In this document: positions 50,426 through 61,125 of the stretch, piece after piece
How positions within the stretch are numbered: position 1 is the first letter of the stretch
Layout: every line of letters starts with the position of its first letter
From: Marsupella aquatica
Lineage: Eukaryota; Marchantiophyta
Length of the DNA: 64,000 nucleotides
Reading direction: 5' to 3'
Assembly (NCBI GenBank): GCA_973895155.1
Contig: OZ316897.1
Coordinates: forward strand, 13,330,001-13,394,000
Program-made: the position numbers and the translations under genes
The notes under the pieces: generated by a model
Told to the model about the DNA's origin: nothing
The model's database searches: none
The model's input: only the letters and a program-made list of their open reading frames with translations

Positions 50426-50880
50426 AGCTCCGTGCTAACACCACCAGGGTTCACCAAGTTAGGGAGGACAAAATAGTTCATTTTTTAAACTTTCTTACCT
50501 ACATTATTGACTAATTTGGTAACGTGTATCCATTGGATTTTGTTTTGGGGGAGTTGTGGCCGTTTAAACCACAACTGCACATATAAGAGCTACGGGTGAC
50601 CCATAGCTCTCATTTCCACCTCTCTCTATGAATGGAGGGATGCATGAGTGGTGGGTGAGCTCCACTTTTTTTGGTAAATTTCAAAATTCACTGCTACCAA
50701 CAATGAATACTAGTTGAGCAAGAAAGGGGGCTTTTTATATGGGCAGGTGTGGTTTAAGGAGTGAGTTCAGGGCACAACATCAAACTTTAGGTGGAAAGCG
50801 CTGGCTACCACTGAGGGGGACAAGTCCGTCGCAATGCCTTCATGACACTCTTGAAATCACTTCTCACAATGCCCATTTCC
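50426..50880. other. Intergenic; nothing recognised
   Basis: Tail of the minisatellite region up to the left end of the next element. No gene. Confidence 0.35.
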
Positions 50881-53704
50881 CATTCACCACGAGAAGCAAT
50901 ATTGAGGCATATTAATGCCTGCGATCGTACTAATCAGGGCAGTGTTTGCCTCCGGGCAGTTTAGGGGCATTTCGGGTAGTTTCGGGGTGACATGTCGCCT
51001 GCCCAAAATTGTGTAGGGCACAACTGGCCTTAAAAAAATGGGGGACACCCATACCTTCCTTGGCTCTGTCCCTTCCTCTCTCCCTGTCGGCCATCGCCCA
51101 TCACAACGGGCCCTCCGACCCTAACCCATGTGCGTCGCGACTCCCCCATCCCCATTGCCTCAAATTGTTGCTTGCCACTGTATTGTAATGACTCAAAAAA
51201 TGTACACTTGTCTGTTTAGGGAAATTGCCTCCCTCGAAGGATATGGCAAAGACACCTTTCTTTCATTCAAGTTGTGGCAACCTTGCAAAGGCCAATGTCG
51301 GAAATCAGCAGAACGTTCGTTTGCATGGGAATAATGACTTTACCATTTCTTGAGGTAAACGCCCCTTCTTTTGACTTCAACTTTTGTGGAACATTGTTGC
51401 CCAGGACATTCTTCAAGTGGCGCTTGTCTTCGGGGCCAAAGCAGCAGTTGTACCAAATGATAGTCTTCTCAAGCAGCGCGGATCCATTAAACCACTATCA
51501 TTGTATAAATACTCCAGGTGACCCGGAGTAGTCACTCCCAAAACGTGAATGTGGTGTCCGTGGATGAGCGCCCTTCCGCAGCCCTCCGATCGGGAGCCCA
51601 ATCATTTTTGTCCATTCATCAAATGAGCCAATCTATGGCTCAAAATGCAGGTCTCTTCGAGATCTACGTCTCAGGAAAAACCAGATTATCAAAGAGTGAA
51701 AAATGAGTGGAAAAATGAAAAAAAAACTATCCAAGCAATGTGACTGGTGGAGGCCAAATAATTTGAATTTTGAATTTTTGGGCAGGTCGGGCAGGGACAG
51801 GTGGCCTAGAGTACCATCGGGCAACCGGGTAAGAAACCTGTGCGGGCATCCGCCCATAGCAGGTCAAACAAGAGCCTGGCCTAGGCCGGTTAGGATTGTT
51901 GTCTTTTGGATTATTTTATGTATAGTTGATAGTGAATATCCTTTGGAGAGTCCTCATGGTTCACTGGTTAGTGCTTCTGCCTCCCAAGCAGCAGGTTCGA
52001 GGTTACGTTCCTGCTCACACACTGTGGAATATGTGTATGTTTTGCATCTGTGATTGCTCTCCCTGTTGGGGGTGCCAAAGCAGAGAGAAGAGCCGCCACC
52101 TCAAGGTTACGTCTTCCTAGGGTTTCAGGTGTACTAGCAAGGAGTGGGGAGGAGGGGCATGAGGGCAAAGGGGCAATGTGGCTACACAATGCCTCATTTC
52201 CAAAGTGTACTTCCCAAGGTACTTTTTCTTTTCTCTTCTCTTTCCCTTTGTATTTGCCCATTCATTTATTTTTGTCAATTTATTTTTTGTTCTACCGGGT
52301 TTGGCTTGGCATCCAATCTATGTTGTAGAGGTTAGGGGTATTTTCTTAGAGGTTTGGGTTTAGGGTAGGGTTCTATGAGCACGTCGCCCAAGGGGAGGGG
52401 GTCCACCTAGACAGCGTTATCCAAGTGATGATATAGATTACAAGAAGAGACGGAGACCGAATGCCAAGCCAAAAATCCGGGTCCCACTTGAACGGTGGGA
52501 TGAGTGGGAGGACCTCTGAGGCTTGCTGGGACCAGACACAACACACTCTACCGTTGTGACATGGTTGCTCGATCGAGTGCGACCTGCGGTTCAAGAGCTT
52601 CGGGCATGGTGAGTAGCGAAGGCAGCTCAAATTTTCCCTCATGTTTTCTCCCCAGATGAAATCATTCAAGCCATCTTTAGGAATCCAGGCATAAGCGGCT
52701 CTAGTCCCAAACCATTGTAACACGCTTGCATCAAATTTGCTAGCGGGAGGGTACTGAATTCGGTCACATTTAGATCTGTTGTGGAAGCACTTCTTAAGGT
52801 CAGGCATCGGGCAATAGAACCATCTCATGAGTATTTGTTGACATTGTCATGCTTCTCATTGTCTTGCTTCACATTGTCCTGCTCCACATCCTCTTCCACT
52901 TGAATGTCACGGAACTTACCTTGTAAGCTATCCAGCCCACTAATTTAGGTGTCATCTTTCACTACTTGTGATTCCTCTATAATGCACTCGCAGTCAAGAA
53001 AAGATCCCACCTGCAATCCAATGTTCAATGCCTGCATTCTGTCTTGCAAATGTCCTATGAAGGTCAGACGTGAATCACTCGCTACTCCATTCCGGAATGC
53101 GGCAGCTGGATTAAATCCATTGTTGCATGCATTTGAGATTCAACTCCGTTCAATGAAATTTGCACAATACCGTAAGCCTTCTTCCTTAATTGCACCTGAA
53201 TTCCACCGGCAGAACTGGTCATGCAAAGCAAAACATTCTCAATATGCAAGTGACAAAGACTAAATGTGTGGCCTTCTTTCGACGGATTGTCCGTCGCGCC
53301 TTTGCCACCAATTTGGAAAGCGTGCTTCTGGATTAAAAAATGGTTGTCTACACCTATATTATAGGCTGTAGAGGCTACACTAATTTTGAGTCATGAGGAA
53401 TACAGTGATGGGCAACAATTTGAGGCAACGACGACGGGCGAGTCGTGACAGGCATGGGTTAGGGTTGGAGGGTCCATTGCAATGGGTGATGGTTGACAGG
53501 GAGAGGGGAAGGGACAGGGCTGTGTGGGTGTCCCCCATTTTTTTAAGGCCAGTCGTGCCCTGCACAATTTTGGGCAATTTTGGGCAGGCAATGTGTCACC
53601 CGTAAACTGCCTGAAATGCCCTAAACTACCCGGAGGCCAACGTTGCCCTGATTAGTATGATCACAAGCATTAATATGCCTCTATCTTGCTTCTTGTGGTG
53701 AATG
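50881..53704. mobile_element. Class II-type element with ~320-bp terminal inverted repeats
   Basis: The left terminus (50881-51199) and right terminus (53384-53704) are reverse complements along their full length, at roughly 75-80% by eye. Shared stretches include CATTCACCAC-AGAAGCAA, GAGGCATATTAATGC, TACTAATCAGGGCA and CCTCAAATTGTTGC. The interior of 2.2 kb has no transposase I can recognise. The longest frame (52373-52828 minus, 151 aa) is unmatched. Long inverted termini are typical of Mutator-like or fold-back elements. No clear 8-11-base target duplication was found, so superfamily is open. Confidence 0.8.
51954..52260 (+). mobile_element. tRNA-derived SINE candidate
   Basis: TGGTTCACTGG (51958-51968) fits an RNA polymerase III A-box and GGTTCGAGGTT (51993-52003) a B-box, 35 bases on. 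Between them CTGC-CTCCCAA-GCAG has the geometry of an anticodon arm with anticodon CCC. The acceptor and T stems do not pair, so this is not a working tRNA gene. About 250 bases later the sequence turns pyrimidine-rich. It lies inside the long-TIR element. Confidence 0.4.
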
Positions 53705-54514
53705 CCCTTCCCAGCAAGAGTCTTGGTTTTACTGGTTTAATTTTTCTAAGGGTTATCAAAGCCAGGGCTTCCATGTAGTCCACGTTGGGTGATGTTTGTG
53801 CTCAAAAGGAACCAAATGCACCTAACAGGGTTCTACCCCATGACTTGGGCCTGTCCATAGAAGTCACCTCACAATGAGCTATGTCCATTAGATGACCACC
53901 TGCTAATGATACTTGATGTAATAATCAGACTTGGACTCCCAAGTCTAGGAGTGAGCCTGACAGCCTCATAAGGCATTTCCAAGGACTTGTCTCCATGAAT
54001 CTCCAACCCATCTGTTAACATAATTATTAGAAACTTGAAAGTTGCCTTGAAATAACAAATAGTAACTTTGCCCAATGTTCTTGGAAATTAAAGGATTAAT
54101 CTCTTTGAGTGTGACAATCATGATCTTGCCAAAGATCTTTGGAGACTAAATAATTAAGAGCATTCCCACCCGACGTTCATGCACATCTTGCGGCATCGGA
54201 TATATCAAAATTTTCTGGCAGCCGGGGCCTCAAGGGAGAGAGCTGGGCCTGTTGGGCTCCATATTACACATACCCTACACACTATCCACTGAGTCCTTTT
54301 GCCAGCATAGGACCACAAAAGGTCCAACATCATCATGGCCGATCTCATCCCATTGCAGGCACAATCCCCAAATCAGAAACCGTTCAGTCATGATGGCTAC
54401 CAATTGCCGACCACTTTGTTTGGCTGCATCTGGAGCCCACTACTGCCCAGCTCTGAGAGAAAAGTTGGCAAGGCCAACACTTACTTTGTCCATAGCATGG
54501 CACAATGGACTGAG
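53705..54514. other. Intergenic; nothing recognised
   Basis: No gene or clear repeat between the long-TIR element and the MITE. Confidence 0.35.
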
Positions 54515-54864
54515 AGCATCTCCAGCGGTCTAGGAGTCAATGACCTCTAAACCCAAAATGTAGCCCATTTTGGAGGCCAAGAAATTAGAAAGCCCCCATA
54601 TTGAATTCAGTCAGTAGCCGTCCCAACTTCTTTGGCCTCTATCCTATCCATAGTGATGTGTTGTCCTACCCAGTTTCAAAATCTCAAGTATATCCAGAAT
54701 CTAGTGACATTCAAAATATGGAGGTGAGGATTGTGAAAATTAAAGCCGAATGCCATTTTATTTAGGAGTGGGGGCCATTGCTGGGAAGCTAGTTCTCCAA
54801 AATCAGCCTCTATATGCCTTTTAGTGATTACATGCTTATTTGGCCTTACTGCTAGAGATACTCT
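54515..54864. mobile_element. MITE, 350 bp, 17-bp terminal inverted repeats
   Basis: Left end AGAGCATCTCCAGCGGT (54515-54531); right end ACTGCTAGAGATACTCT (54848-54864), whose reverse complement AGAGTATCTCTAGCAGT matches at 14 of 17. The GAGCATCTCCA start is a familiar end of plant MITEs. No coding capacity and no clear target duplication. Confidence 0.65.
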
Positions 54865-55143
54865 AATAACAACACCATTTTGCATAGCCCACCCTTATTT
54901 ATGAGAGCAGCCAACCCTCCAAAATCCGCCCCTATAGGTTACATGCTCATTTGACTTCTAACCTCCTCTATATATATATATATATATATCACATTGCCAA
55001 ATAGACAAAAATGCCAAACTGGGAGACATTGTCAAGCTACCCAATAAAGGGGGCCCGGGGGGGTGGGGGGGGGTGGGGGAGGAAGGGAAAAGGCCTCAAG
55101 AAGCCCAAGGAGGTTGAACAAGCTAGCCAAGGAGCGCCCCCCC

Positions 55144-55174
<31 letters not shown>

Positions 55175-55217
55175 CAACAAATGAACAAAGACAAGGCCAA
55201 AAACCAATAACCCAAGA
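54865..55217. repeat. Simple-sequence cluster beside the LINE
   Basis: A TA run (about 54972-54988), a G-rich tract (55052-55080) and a C run of about 23 followed by CA repeats (55136-55173). The G and C tracts could pair with each other as a hairpin. No gene. Confidence 0.75.
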
Positions 55218-56363
55218 AGTGGCCCAGAAGACTTTTTTTTCTTTTTCTAAAAAATCAATAAAACGACCGGAGAAGGGCCGGAACCCACACACACCACCAG
55301 GGGGACAAAAGCCACCCCCAGCGGCAACCCGGTAAACCGGGAGGAAAAAAAGAAAAAAAAACCCTAATCAGGCCAAAAGGACCTGTGAAGCCACCAGGTG
55401 GTAGCCAACACCCAGCCCCTTTGGGCAGAACCCATCCCCTTCCTACACCACGCAAGTTGGTCGGGAAAGTCATGCGGATGTTTGTGCTCCATCCCGAGCT
55501 GGCGTAGGTCAAACGTAGCGGGCAAACCAGAGTACATGTGGTTGCTATTCTTCATCCAAATATTGACCCAAGGAGTTGAATCAATCCAGTGTAACAGGGA
55601 CAAACCTTCATCGTTCACTGTCATCAATAGAGAGGTCTAAGGCAACTGGACTCTCAGTCTGCTCCCATGGCTTCAGCACAAGCTGAATCTGGTCCAAGGC
55701 TTTCCTAACTTGCTTGCTTTTCCTAGGAGTGGTGCATCCCCCGTACAAGGCCCTGAGGTGAATTTCAGACTGTCGCAGGGTCACCCATCCGGGGAGACGC
55801 CCAAGGAATTGTGAGTATGTTGCTGCGTTTCGTTCTTTCCATATACTATTGCATAGTTCCATCAGAATGATAAGTGGCCCAGGTTTCCGTTTGTGTGTCC
55901 TGACCGCATAAGAAATTGCGGTAAACAAATTGTGGTTAGGAAACTTAAGAGTTGGAGCCTCCTGCAGGGCATTGTACACCTCTTGCCACCGCTCGATCAC
56001 CATTCTGCAGCTGAAAAAAAGGTGTTCCGTGTGCTCAAAACAGAGCTTGCATCTCACACATATCCCATCACTCACCTTCCAGTGGCTTCCCCTACCGTTG
56101 GTGAAAAAACCATGGTTAAGCAACCTCCAAATCAGAAATCTCACTTTCGGAAATGTCCATCCCCCCCACAGGCTCTTCCATAGTTGATTCCATTGTGCCC
56201 TGGTCTTCAGCTGTCCCCATCTCCTGTTAATCTTGGTCACGTCAAGGTTAGACTTTGGGGAACATTGGGTCCAGACCTTATTTGGAAATCTCCATCCACG
56301 ATTCTTCCCTTTCCAAGTCCACTGCCAGCTTTCGCATTGGTGCAGAGAGTGGCCCAGAAGACT
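55218..56363 (-). mobile_element. 5'-truncated LINE with zf-RVT domain and 16-bp target-site duplication
   Basis: The element proper spans 55234-56347 on the minus strand. AGTGGCCCAGAAGACT flanks it on both sides (55218-55233 and 56348-56363), a perfect 16-bp target-site duplication. On the minus strand the 3' end is an A-rich tail (GAAAAAGAAAAAAAA) next to the duplication. The coding part is the C-terminus of a non-LTR reverse-transcriptase ORF2, stopping at 55608, followed by about 370 bases of 3' UTR. Truncation at the 5' end and an A-tail are hallmarks of target-primed reverse transcription. Confidence 0.92.
55608..56347 (-). CDS. LINE ORF2 C-terminal part with zf-RVT domain (truncated)
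   Basis: About 245 uninterrupted codons. The zf-RVT domain is seen as WGGWTFPKVRFLIWRLLNHG, then GRGSHWKVSDGICVRC and EHTEHLFFSCRMVIERWQEV, with the CxxC-HxxHxxxxC zinc pattern. The tail NSIWKERNAATYSQF is typical of plant L1-type ORF2 ends. Endonuclease and reverse-transcriptase domains are absent because the copy begins at the 5' truncation point (56347). The frame stays open 318 bases beyond the truncation into flanking DNA, so the longer 357-codon frame is partly chance. It cannot mobilise itself. Confidence 0.85.
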
Positions 56364-57348
56364 AAGTGTGCCGAGAATTGAAAAGTGTGATAGAGCTTCG
56401 AAGTAGACCGCATAGGAGTATCTCAGAGAGGAATCTGACAAGAAGCCTAAAACCAATTGCCTTGGCCTTACTAAGAAAAGTGAAAGCCTGGACCCTCTCA
56501 ATTGCAACAAAGAGCCTTTGCCTCTATTGAAAAAGAATTGCAACAAAGAGCCTTTGCCCCAATTGAAAAAAGGTCGTGGAGACAGATAAAACGAGAAAGG
56601 CTTACGTTCAATACAAAAAGCTACACAAACTCGAAATGAGAGAAGATGGAGTCCCTTAGCTTTGGACGAGAGAAGACGCACTGCCCAAAATATATTTGGA
56701 GTGACCGAAGTGGAATCGGTTTACCCGATGGCCTGTCGTGGGATTTTGGCGGGTAAATTGCGATCACTTGGCTCTGCTCTCCCGCTTCAAATCAAAAATG
56801 CAACTCCAAAGCTCAAATCCGGCAGAGGGGAATTGAGGAACACCGTCTCGTCCTCCCCTCGAGCTCACACACATCAAAGCGATTTGCGACGAGTCTCGCA
56901 GCCAATGGAGTTTCCAAAACTATGTAGCTGACGAGGAGGACAGAGCGGCGAGGAGACCAAGAAATGCACAGCACAGAAAGTGTGGTAGAACCTACAGACT
57001 AATGACGGAGTGGAACTGAAACGCTCGACATAGCTACAATAGCTTGAGAAATCGGAGGATTGTTCGTGATGGTGGTGTCAAGGCCCGTCGGCGATTACCA
57101 ATCTCTCAAAGGAGAGCAGATTAAACCTGAATTAGGGTTCCGACCAACGCAGGACGAAGCTCGGAATTTCGTTGTGGTCCCAGACCATAAGGTCGACGAA
57201 TTGAAGGTCGAGGATAAACAAGGACTGTCTATACCAGTCTTCGGCTCAAGGGAATAGTGACGACCATTGGAGAGTCGAGAAATTCGCCTGGAGCTTTTGC
57301 TGGATTGATAGGATAGAGCGGCCAGAGAGACGAGAAGAATCGAGAATC
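56364..57348. promoter_or_regulatory. 5' flank of RFC4
   Basis: No gene recognised. GC content rises towards RFC4. A small frame (57060-57257, 65 aa) precedes RFC4 and is unmatched; if transcribed it would be an upstream ORF. A local direct repeat, AATTG(C/A)AACAAAGAGCCTTTGCC, occurs at about 56499-56523 and 56527-56558. Confidence 0.35.
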
Positions 57349-58368
57349 ATGGCTCCAATGACGCCTAGCTCGCAGCAATGGGTGGAGAAGTACAGACCGA
57401 AGCAGGTCAAGGACGTCGCCTACCAAGACGAGGTGATCCGGACCCTAAACAACACTCTCGAGACGGGAAATCTCCCCCACCTCTTGTTCTATGGCCCGCC
57501 GGGAACGGGAAAGACCTCCACCGCGCTCGCGATCGCGCACCAGCTGTTTGGGCCGGTGCTCTACAAGTCCCGCGTGCTGGAGCTCAACGCCAGTGATGAC
57601 CGTGGCATCAACGTCGTCCGCACGAAAATCAAAGACTTCGCGGCGCTGGCCGTCGGCACCGGCGTGAGCGATTATCCCTCTCCTCCCTTCAAGATCATCA
57701 TTCTGGACGAGGCCGACTCCATGACCGACGACGCGCAGAACGCGCTGCGGCGCACTATGGAGACCTACAGCAAGGTGACGAGGTTCTGCTTCATTTGCAA
57801 CTACGTGAGCCGCATCATCGAGCCACTCGCGTCCCGCTGCGCCAAGTTTCGGTTCAAGCCTCTGATTGAAGACATCATGACTCGCCGGATCAATTTCGTC
57901 TGCCAGGAGGAGGGGATCCAGCTCGATGCGGATGCTCTGTCCACCCTTAGCCGTGTCTCGGGAGGGGATCTCCGCCGGGCCATCACTTGCTTGCAATGCG
58001 CGACCCGCTTGTATGGCTCGACGGTCACGGAGGGCAATATCATCAGCGTGTCTGGTGTTGTGCCCGATGAGCTGATGACCGGCCTACTCTCCGCTTGCCG
58101 GAGCGGCCAATTCGATCGAGCCCAGGCTGTGGTGACCAATGTTATTGCGGAGGGGCACCCTGTGTCGCAGATTTTGAGCCAGTTGTTCGATTTGGTTATT
58201 AAAGCGCCAGAAATCACCGATGAGCAGAAGGCCCGCATTTTTGAACGAATCGCTGAGGCCGATAAGTGTCTTATCGATGGAGCTGATGAGTATTTGCAGC
58301 TGCTGGACGTGACTAGCAATACCATGCGAGCGCTCTGCAATATGACTCAGGACTGTACATATTTATAG
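57349..58368 (+). CDS. RFC4: Replication factor C subunit 4, intronless
   Basis: A single exon of 339 aa starting MAPMTPSSQQWVEKYRPKQV. The clamp-loader AAA+ motifs are complete: Walker A GPPGTGKT (49-56), ELNASDDRG (79-86), Walker B DEAD (120-123), the sensor 1 region CFICNYVSRIIEPL and the SRC arginine-finger motif (162-164), then SGGDLRRAI as sensor 2. The C-terminal collar helices follow to the end. The sequence is of the human RFC4/yeast Rfc2 class. RFC opens and loads PCNA at primer ends in replication and repair. The gene is GC-rich compared with its surroundings and has no introns, whereas I recall Arabidopsis RFC4 having several. This may be a retrocopy that kept its frame or a lineage trait. 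No poly-A tail or target duplication was seen. Confidence 0.95.
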   Translation: MAPMTPSSQQWVEKYRPKQVKDVAYQDEVIRTLNNTLETGNLPHLLFYGPPGTGKTSTALAIAHQLFGPVLYKSRVLELNASDDRGINVVRTKIKDFAALAVGTGVSDYPSPPFKIIILDEADSMTDDAQNALRRTMETYSKVTRFCFICNYVSRIIEPLASRCAKFRFKPLIEDIMTRRINFVCQEEGIQLDADALSTLSRVSGGDLRRAITCLQCATRLYGSTVTEGNIISVSGVVPDELMTGLLSACRSGQFDRAQAVVTNVIAEGHPVSQILSQLFDLVIKAPEITDEQKARIFERIAEADKCLIDGADEYLQLLDVTSNTMRALCNMTQDCTYL

Positions 58369-58600
58369 CAGAATGCGGCCCATTTTTATGGGACAGTCTG
58401 TTTTCTTTGTGGGGCTATCTTTCTGAACTGGTCTGAAGAGGTCTTGGTTCTAAAGACTATGTAGTAATCTTGAACGACAATTGTGGAAGGCACGCCTCAA
58501 GACAGTCAGTCGAGCCATTAGGTTCACATGATTTCCAAAATCCTGTGAGGAAGGATTGTGTCCTCCATGGTTCATGCCATTGTTGCCCTGTCAAATTCAG
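58369..58600. other. 3' region of RFC4
   Basis: Downstream of the stop; presumed 3' UTR. Nothing else seen. Confidence 0.4.
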
Positions 58601-60835
58601 TCTGTTCGGTATCTGTGAAATAGTTGTGAGGAATCGCAACTCTTCAGAAGGATACCTTGTACTTTTGGATACAGTGAAATAGTCCTGAACCCTAAACCTT
58701 TTGGGTTCTTTCGAATTAGGTCGAAAGTAAAAAAGTTTTGGAAGAGGGTTCTTATAATATCCGAATCAAGGGAGGTTCGGTTCGGAAACATTCTTTCCTT
58801 GGCGGTCCCGTAAGTTGTCGGGCTCCTAACTACGTTAATCTGTTCGTTACTGTGCTGACAGTCTTCAAGAACCGTAAATTCAGGAAGATACATCGAATTA
58901 TTTAGGATGCAAGTATTCTCTTGAAAAGAAAACCCAATGCTGCTTCGAATGTGCAGGATAGTCTCCATTGTTTAATATGAAGGCCAAGGAAACAATTTTG
59001 CTAGCGCCTCCAGTTTGTCTCAGGATGATAGATTTACCTTCTACTGTAGGTCTGAGGGTTATATTCCGCATTCGTTCATTGGTAACGCTTCATGCATTTC
59101 AACCTTCTTACGTGTCAAAGAGGCCAGACAGTACTAGAGATACGTGTGTGCTCTATCCCTGCATGTCCTACGATAAGACATTGGGTCACAACCTAGGTCC
59201 AACTCCGAATATCTTGGATTGATAAAGTCAAATGCTTGAAATCTGTCAATTATTACGGATGGAGGGGCCAAAGTGAGCCTCATTATTCTGTAGGGTGCTG
59301 AAACGTATCTTACTGTTGCCATCACCGTAGTTTGATCCATCATCGTTTGCATACTCTCGTCTTGTGTAATACTGTTCCTGCATCCTGGAGTGAGGGTTGT
59401 CCAAGTGCTGGAGAAGGGTCTTCGTTCAGCTGGTAGACATCCTGTGGCCGAATGAAATTGTCGGTAGTAAACAAACTGGAACCCTTGTGATGGGACATTT
59501 CGAATTGGCAATATAGAGGCAGCTACCAGAAAATACCTCTTTGTCTCCCGAGTTCTATGTGAGAAAAGCGACGCCATCACAGAACCTGAATGTCTTCCTG
59601 TCAGTTCTACTTTGCTTTTGAAAAGTGTAGAGGGAATAAGAAGTGTAATTCTATGAACTTCTACGGTAATTAGTCAAATGAGCGGATTCACAGCGCATCA
59701 TCCACAACTAGATTGTTTACTCCTCATGTTTGAGCTGTCTCATAACTGATGTAAGATTTTCCACGTAATTGAGTCTTGCTGTCCCAATCTCCAGCAATGA
59801 AAGACAGCACGCTTGGTCCTTCGTAAGATTGTCTCAATTGAAACTCAATTGAAACTCCATCCTTCCAGTGACCCTGGGAACAGTTCTTGGATCCGCTTCA
59901 GACAGGGAAACATGTTTAAGACACCATATTACAGTGCCGGACCCAAAGCAAAGAATTGGTGGTCGTTATCCCATTTCGATACATATCATCAATGTAATGA
60001 ATGCTTCTCATTTGCAAATGTCCTTGCGACATCCATCCCCCGCAAGTGAGCCCCTTGCTCGTGATAACTTCAATCCTCGAGGCAGATTTTGACCTGACTG
60101 AGCTGAGAAATCGATCATTATTTACTAGATCAAGTAGTAACCGGATTACAGGGGAGTTTCTCTTATGAAAGTTTTGGCCAGTCAGGGACAGCATCTCGGC
60201 GGACCTTCATTTAAGGATTGACACTGGTGAACGTGTTCTCGAGAGCAAAATGCCCTACAAGCTGAAACAAGGTCACCATAATTATCCATAGTGGGAATAC
60301 GACGTCGAAGATTTAAACACAGGAATTTCATGATTTCGAATCTGGGTACAGTACATCAGGTGCTAATTCTTTCGCTAGATTAGATTTGATTATTGCACTC
60401 CATTCGAAGATTCCGCTGTGAAGTTATACAACGCGGGAAACAGTGAAATAGCATCCTTGTACCTTGTACACACTAACCAAAAAGAAATTTCAATGCGTTG
60501 CGCAATGAATCACGTGCCCATCTATTGGTGAGAAGGAATCTTCTTCAGACTTGAGGTGTTCTGACGAATAGTAATCCAGTCAAATCTCTACGATCTTCAA
60601 AGTAGGTAGGCATTCTAAAGTGTGACGCAGCAACATATAATTCTTCAGAAAGCATTGACTCGTAAAGTTCCGACTGTAGACAAAACTGCACAAAGGTGGA
60701 ATTGCTGAAAAATGCGCGCTGACTTTCAATATTTAAATTAATGTAAGCTGGAAACGGTCCAGGAGTAGGTGAAACTATTCGGACCGTGGATATCTCTCTC
60801 GATTGACGACCTGAGTGCAAAATGACATAATTATG
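58600..60835 (-). other. Possible unrecognised multi-exon gene
   Basis: Four minus-strand stretches look protein-like and could be exons: about 60547-60835 (acceptor-like CACTCAG before it, including SPTPGPFPAYINLNIE and FVQFCLQSELYESML), about 59985-60194, 59215-59598 (acceptor-like CATTCAG before it, including VMATVRYVSAPYRIMRLTLA) and about 58745-58970. Two have acceptor and donor sites in usable phase. I do not recognise the family, and I could not make one continuous model. Codon-level conservation would be needed to separate this from chance frames. Confidence 0.3.
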
Positions 60836-61032
60836 TTCTTAGACTTAGCAAATTATTTGGATCTAGGCTCTTCTCTGGTTAAACAAATGAACTGAATGTT
60901 TTTAACTTCGTACCTATCGAAGTGGGTCCAGTGCTATGATAATATATGTCTGTCGGGACAAAAGTGGAAATTGAAGATGATCTCGGAACGAAAAAGGGCC
61001 ATTTACAAAGAAATTGGAAAACAAAGTTGAAG

Positions 61033-61125
61033 TTTATACAACACTGCGAAAGAGCAAATAATGCCAAACAGGGAGACAGGATCCCAGAGGCACGAGATCC
61101 ACAAAAGGGGAGAAAACATGGAAAA
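61033..61125. repeat. Dispersed-repeat relative of the 5250-5580 unit
   Basis: TTTATACAACACTGCGAAAG and ACAGGATCCCAGAGG, then AAAAGGGGAGAA follow the same order and spacing as in the 5250-5580 tandem pair. Confidence 0.6.

Noticed and set aside
52355-52375. Telomere-like word TTTAGGG near GGGTTTAGGGTAGGG
   Set aside because: Only one complete unit and one partial one; not an interstitial telomere array.
56364-56681. N-terminal extension of the LINE frame
   Set aside because: It lies outside the 16-bp target duplication, so it is flanking DNA that is open by chance.
57445-57996. A 183-codon frame opposite RFC4
   Set aside because: Antisense shadow of a GC-rich coding exon; residues resemble no family.
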